Assembly: GCA_030618315.1 (NCBI GenBank)
Contig: JAUXDO010000062.1
Coordinates: forward strand, 1-6,619
Source of the DNA: Candidatus Peregrinibacteria bacterium
GTDB lineage: Bacteria; Patescibacteriota; Gracilibacteria; UM-FILTER-43-11
DNA length: 6,619 nt
Reading direction: 5' to 3'
Shown: positions 5,299 through 6,619 of the stretch, one piece after another
Position numbering within the stretch: position 1 is the stretch's first letter
Layout: each line of letters starts with the position of its first letter
Program-made: the position numbers and the translations under genes
Notes under the pieces: model-generated
Database searches by the model: none
Told to the model about the DNA's origin: nothing
Seen by the model: the letters and a program-made list of their open reading frames with translations, nothing else

Positions 5299-6381
5299 TT
5301 AAGTAACTACTTGCGCTGTCTGCAATCTATTTTGTAATGACTCAAGATCAGTTGCTTTCGAAAGAGCTTCATCCGCAGTAATCAAACCTTGTTTGAATAG
5401 ATTTTCAAGCGCTTTATCCATTAAAATCATTCCTTCATCCGCATTGATCTGCATAATGGATGGAATCTGGTGGGTTTCACCCTGAGAAATACAATTTCTA
5501 ATCGCATCATTAACAATCATATATTCTCTGGCCGCAACACGGCCTTCACCATCCGCCCTGGGAAGCAATAGTTGTGAAAGAACACCTCTCAAAGTATTAG
5601 AAAGCTGTGCTCTAATCTGTTGCTGTTGATATGCAGGGAAAACATCGATAATTCTATCGACCGTCTGTGCCGCATCGCTGGTATGTAATGTTGAAAAAAC
5701 CAAATGACCGGTTTCAGCAAGTGTTATTGCAGCTGCAATGGTTTCTAAATCACGCATTTCCCCAACCATAATAACGTCAGGATCCTGACGAAGTGCACCC
5801 TTAATTGCATCAGTAAAGCTATGTGTATGATTATTGAGTTCTCTTTGTGTAATTAAGCATTGCTTGTTCTTATAAACAAACTCAATTGGATCTTCAATTG
5901 TGATTATATGAGCTTTTCTACTCGCATTAATATAATCGATAATTGATGCCATCACAGTAGACTTACCCATTCCGGTAGAACCGGTAATCAGAACAAGCCC
6001 ATTAGGCTGCATCGCCAAATATTTTGCAGTATCACCAAGTCCGAGTTCATCCATTGTTGGAATATTTTCACTAATAACCCTGAAAGCAATTGCTGAACCA
6101 TTCTTTTCTCTATAAACATTCACACGAAAACGGCTCAGATCAGGAATTGAGTAAGAAAAGTCAATTTGATGATCCTTCTCAAACATTTCCTTTTGCTGGT
6201 CGGTCATAATGGCATCTATTGCACCATCAATATCCTCATTTGTTAAAACTGAAAACCCCTCAAGAGCAACTACTTCTCCATTTTTCGTACGTATTACAGG
6301 CGGCTGCCCAACCTGTATATGAAGATCGGGTGATCCGGACTCTAATACGCCTTTCATGATGTTGTTTAAATCGATTGCCAT
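5299..6381 (-). CDS. pilT: Type IV pilus retraction ATPase PilT
   Basis: PilT is a hexameric cytoplasmic ATPase that depolymerises type IV pili and drives twitching motility and DNA uptake. The protein has 360 residues, close to the usual 345-370. The N-terminal PAS-like domain (1 to about 105) contains SDLHIQVGQPP-type residues (17-28). The RecA-like core has Walker A GSTGMGKST at 134-142 (K140), the Asp box TIEDPIEF at 161-168, Walker B with VIMVGEMRD at 203-211 (catalytic E208), and the His box STLHTSDA at 230-237 (H233). The retraction signature AIRNCI is at 293-298 (AIRNLI in classic PilT), which separates PilT from PilB. Walker A differs from the common GPTGSGKST at two positions. The start ATG has no Shine-Dalgarno. 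A strong promoter lies about 130 bases upstream, with a repeat-rich leader between. The next gene is the cNMP/GAF protein. Confidence 0.97.
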   Translation of the reverse strand: MAIDLNNIMKGVLESGSPDLHIQVGQPPVIRTKNGEVVALEGFSVLTNEDIDGAIDAIMTDQQKEMFEKDHQIDFSYSIPDLSRFRVNVYREKNGSAIAFRVISENIPTMDELGLGDTAKYLAMQPNGLVLITGSTGMGKSTVMASIIDYINASRKAHIITIEDPIEFVYKNKQCLITQRELNNHTHSFTDAIKGALRQDPDVIMVGEMRDLETIAAAITLAETGHLVFSTLHTSDAAQTVDRIIDVFPAYQQQQIRAQLSNTLRGVLSQLLLPRADGEGRVAAREYMIVNDAIRNCISQGETHQIPSIMQINADEGMILMDKALENLFKQGLITADEALSKATDLESLQNRLQTAQVVT

Positions 6382-6385
6382 ATTA

Positions 6386-6502
6386 TTATTACAAGATTAG
6401 TTATTACAAGATTAGCTATTAATAATGCTAATAATGAACGGTGCGCTATATAAATAATCTTGTAATCTTGTAATAGCGAAGCGTTTGTAATCTTGTAATG
6501 AT
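6386..6502. repeat. Repeat-rich leader of pilT with inverted TAATCTTG units
   Basis: Two tandem 15-base units TTATTACAAGATTAG lie at 6386-6415. Reverse-complement units follow: TAATCTTGTAATCTTGTAAT at 6455-6474 and TGTAATCTTGTAATGAT at 6486-6502. Additional small inverted pairs are GCTATTA (6415-6421) with TAATAGC (6471-6477), and CGCTAT (6444-6449) with ATAGCG (6473-6478). The leader RNA could therefore adopt several alternative stems. It matches no riboswitch class that I recognise. The array lies between the promoter and the pilT start, so it should be transcribed. Confidence 0.85.
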
Positions 6503-6513
6503 ATTATCTATAT

Positions 6514-6542
6514 ATTATACCAAAAAAACGGCTATAAATCAA
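6514..6542 (-). promoter_or_regulatory. Strong sigma-70-type promoter for pilT
   Basis: On the minus strand TTGATT (6537-6542) is followed after 17 bases by a perfect TATAAT (6514-6519). The predicted transcription start is near 6507, giving a leader of about 125 bases before pilT. The promoter overlaps the terminator of the preceding gene: the -35 lies in the hairpin loop and one base of an arm, and the spacer contains the rest of the hairpin and the T-run. Confidence 0.8.
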
Positions 6543-6547
6543 GCCGT
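6522..6547 (-). terminator. Intrinsic terminator of the gene entering from the right
   Basis: On the minus strand ACGGCT and AGCCGT form a 6-bp stem with an 8-base loop, immediately followed by seven T residues (6522-6528 on the plus strand are A). It lies 17 bases past the TAG at 6565-6567. The stem is short but GC-rich and the U-tract is good. Confidence 0.75.
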
Positions 6548-6564
6548 AACGCACGCCATCAGGC

Positions 6565-6619
6565 CTATTTCCTATCCCAAATCAACGCTCCATTGGTATA
6601 AGAATAAGGATGACTGTTA
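6565..6619 (-). CDS. 3' end of an unidentified gene (17 codons)
   Basis: A minus-strand frame enters from the right edge and ends at TAG (6565-6567). It encodes the C-terminal residues NSHPYSYTNGALIWDRK. Support comes from its position directly before a terminator, the same strand as all neighbours, and an ordinary residue mix. The fragment is too short to identify. A pilus-related gene would fit the context, but nothing in the residues shows it. Confidence 0.5.
   Translation of the reverse strand, partial: NSHPYSYTNGALIWDRK

Noticed and set aside
6382..6513. Riboswitch or tRNA in the pilT leader
   Set aside because: The inverted repeats do not make a cloverleaf and match no riboswitch core I recognise.

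Overview
The window is AT-rich bacterial chromosome. Every recognisable gene lies on the minus strand, so transcription runs from high to low coordinates. In that order: the last 17 codons of an unidentified gene (6565-6619) and its terminator; pilT (5299-6381), which has its own strong promoter; a cyclic-nucleotide-domain plus GAF-like protein (about 4338-5219); a strong hairpin terminator (4286-4327); a second promoter serving pyrH-frr-rseP (4211 down to 1695); a 314-base spacer carrying a 150-base palindrome; and dnaA (1380 to the left edge, lacking only its C-terminal end).

The organism is probably a member of the Candidate Phyla Radiation (Patescibacteria). This is inference from the compact pyrH-frr-rseP cluster without the uppS-cdsA-dxr genes that intervene in proteobacteria, the style of DnaA domain I (TWFKNTA...GVLNIG), a solitary PilT, low GC and short spacers. 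No taxonomic marker is decisive. The standard code fits: all visible stops are TAA or TAG, and the reading frames contain no in-frame TGA.

The genes form two units. The pilT unit couples a pilus-retraction ATPase to a cytoplasmic sensor-like protein without a DNA-binding domain, suggesting a signalling input to type IV pili. The pyrH unit is housekeeping: UMP kinase, ribosome recycling factor and a site-2 membrane protease. dnaA follows as a separate unit.

The most unusual feature is the spacers. Almost every one holds an inverted repeat, and three are built from short units (7-nt or about 8/15-nt period) of unrelated sequence. None of the six main genes has a convincing Shine-Dalgarno sequence, and the only AAGGA-like runs upstream of rseP lie inside one of these repeat hairpins. 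The two clear promoters share one design: TTGATT, 17 bases, then a -10, placed directly after or inside an upstream terminator.
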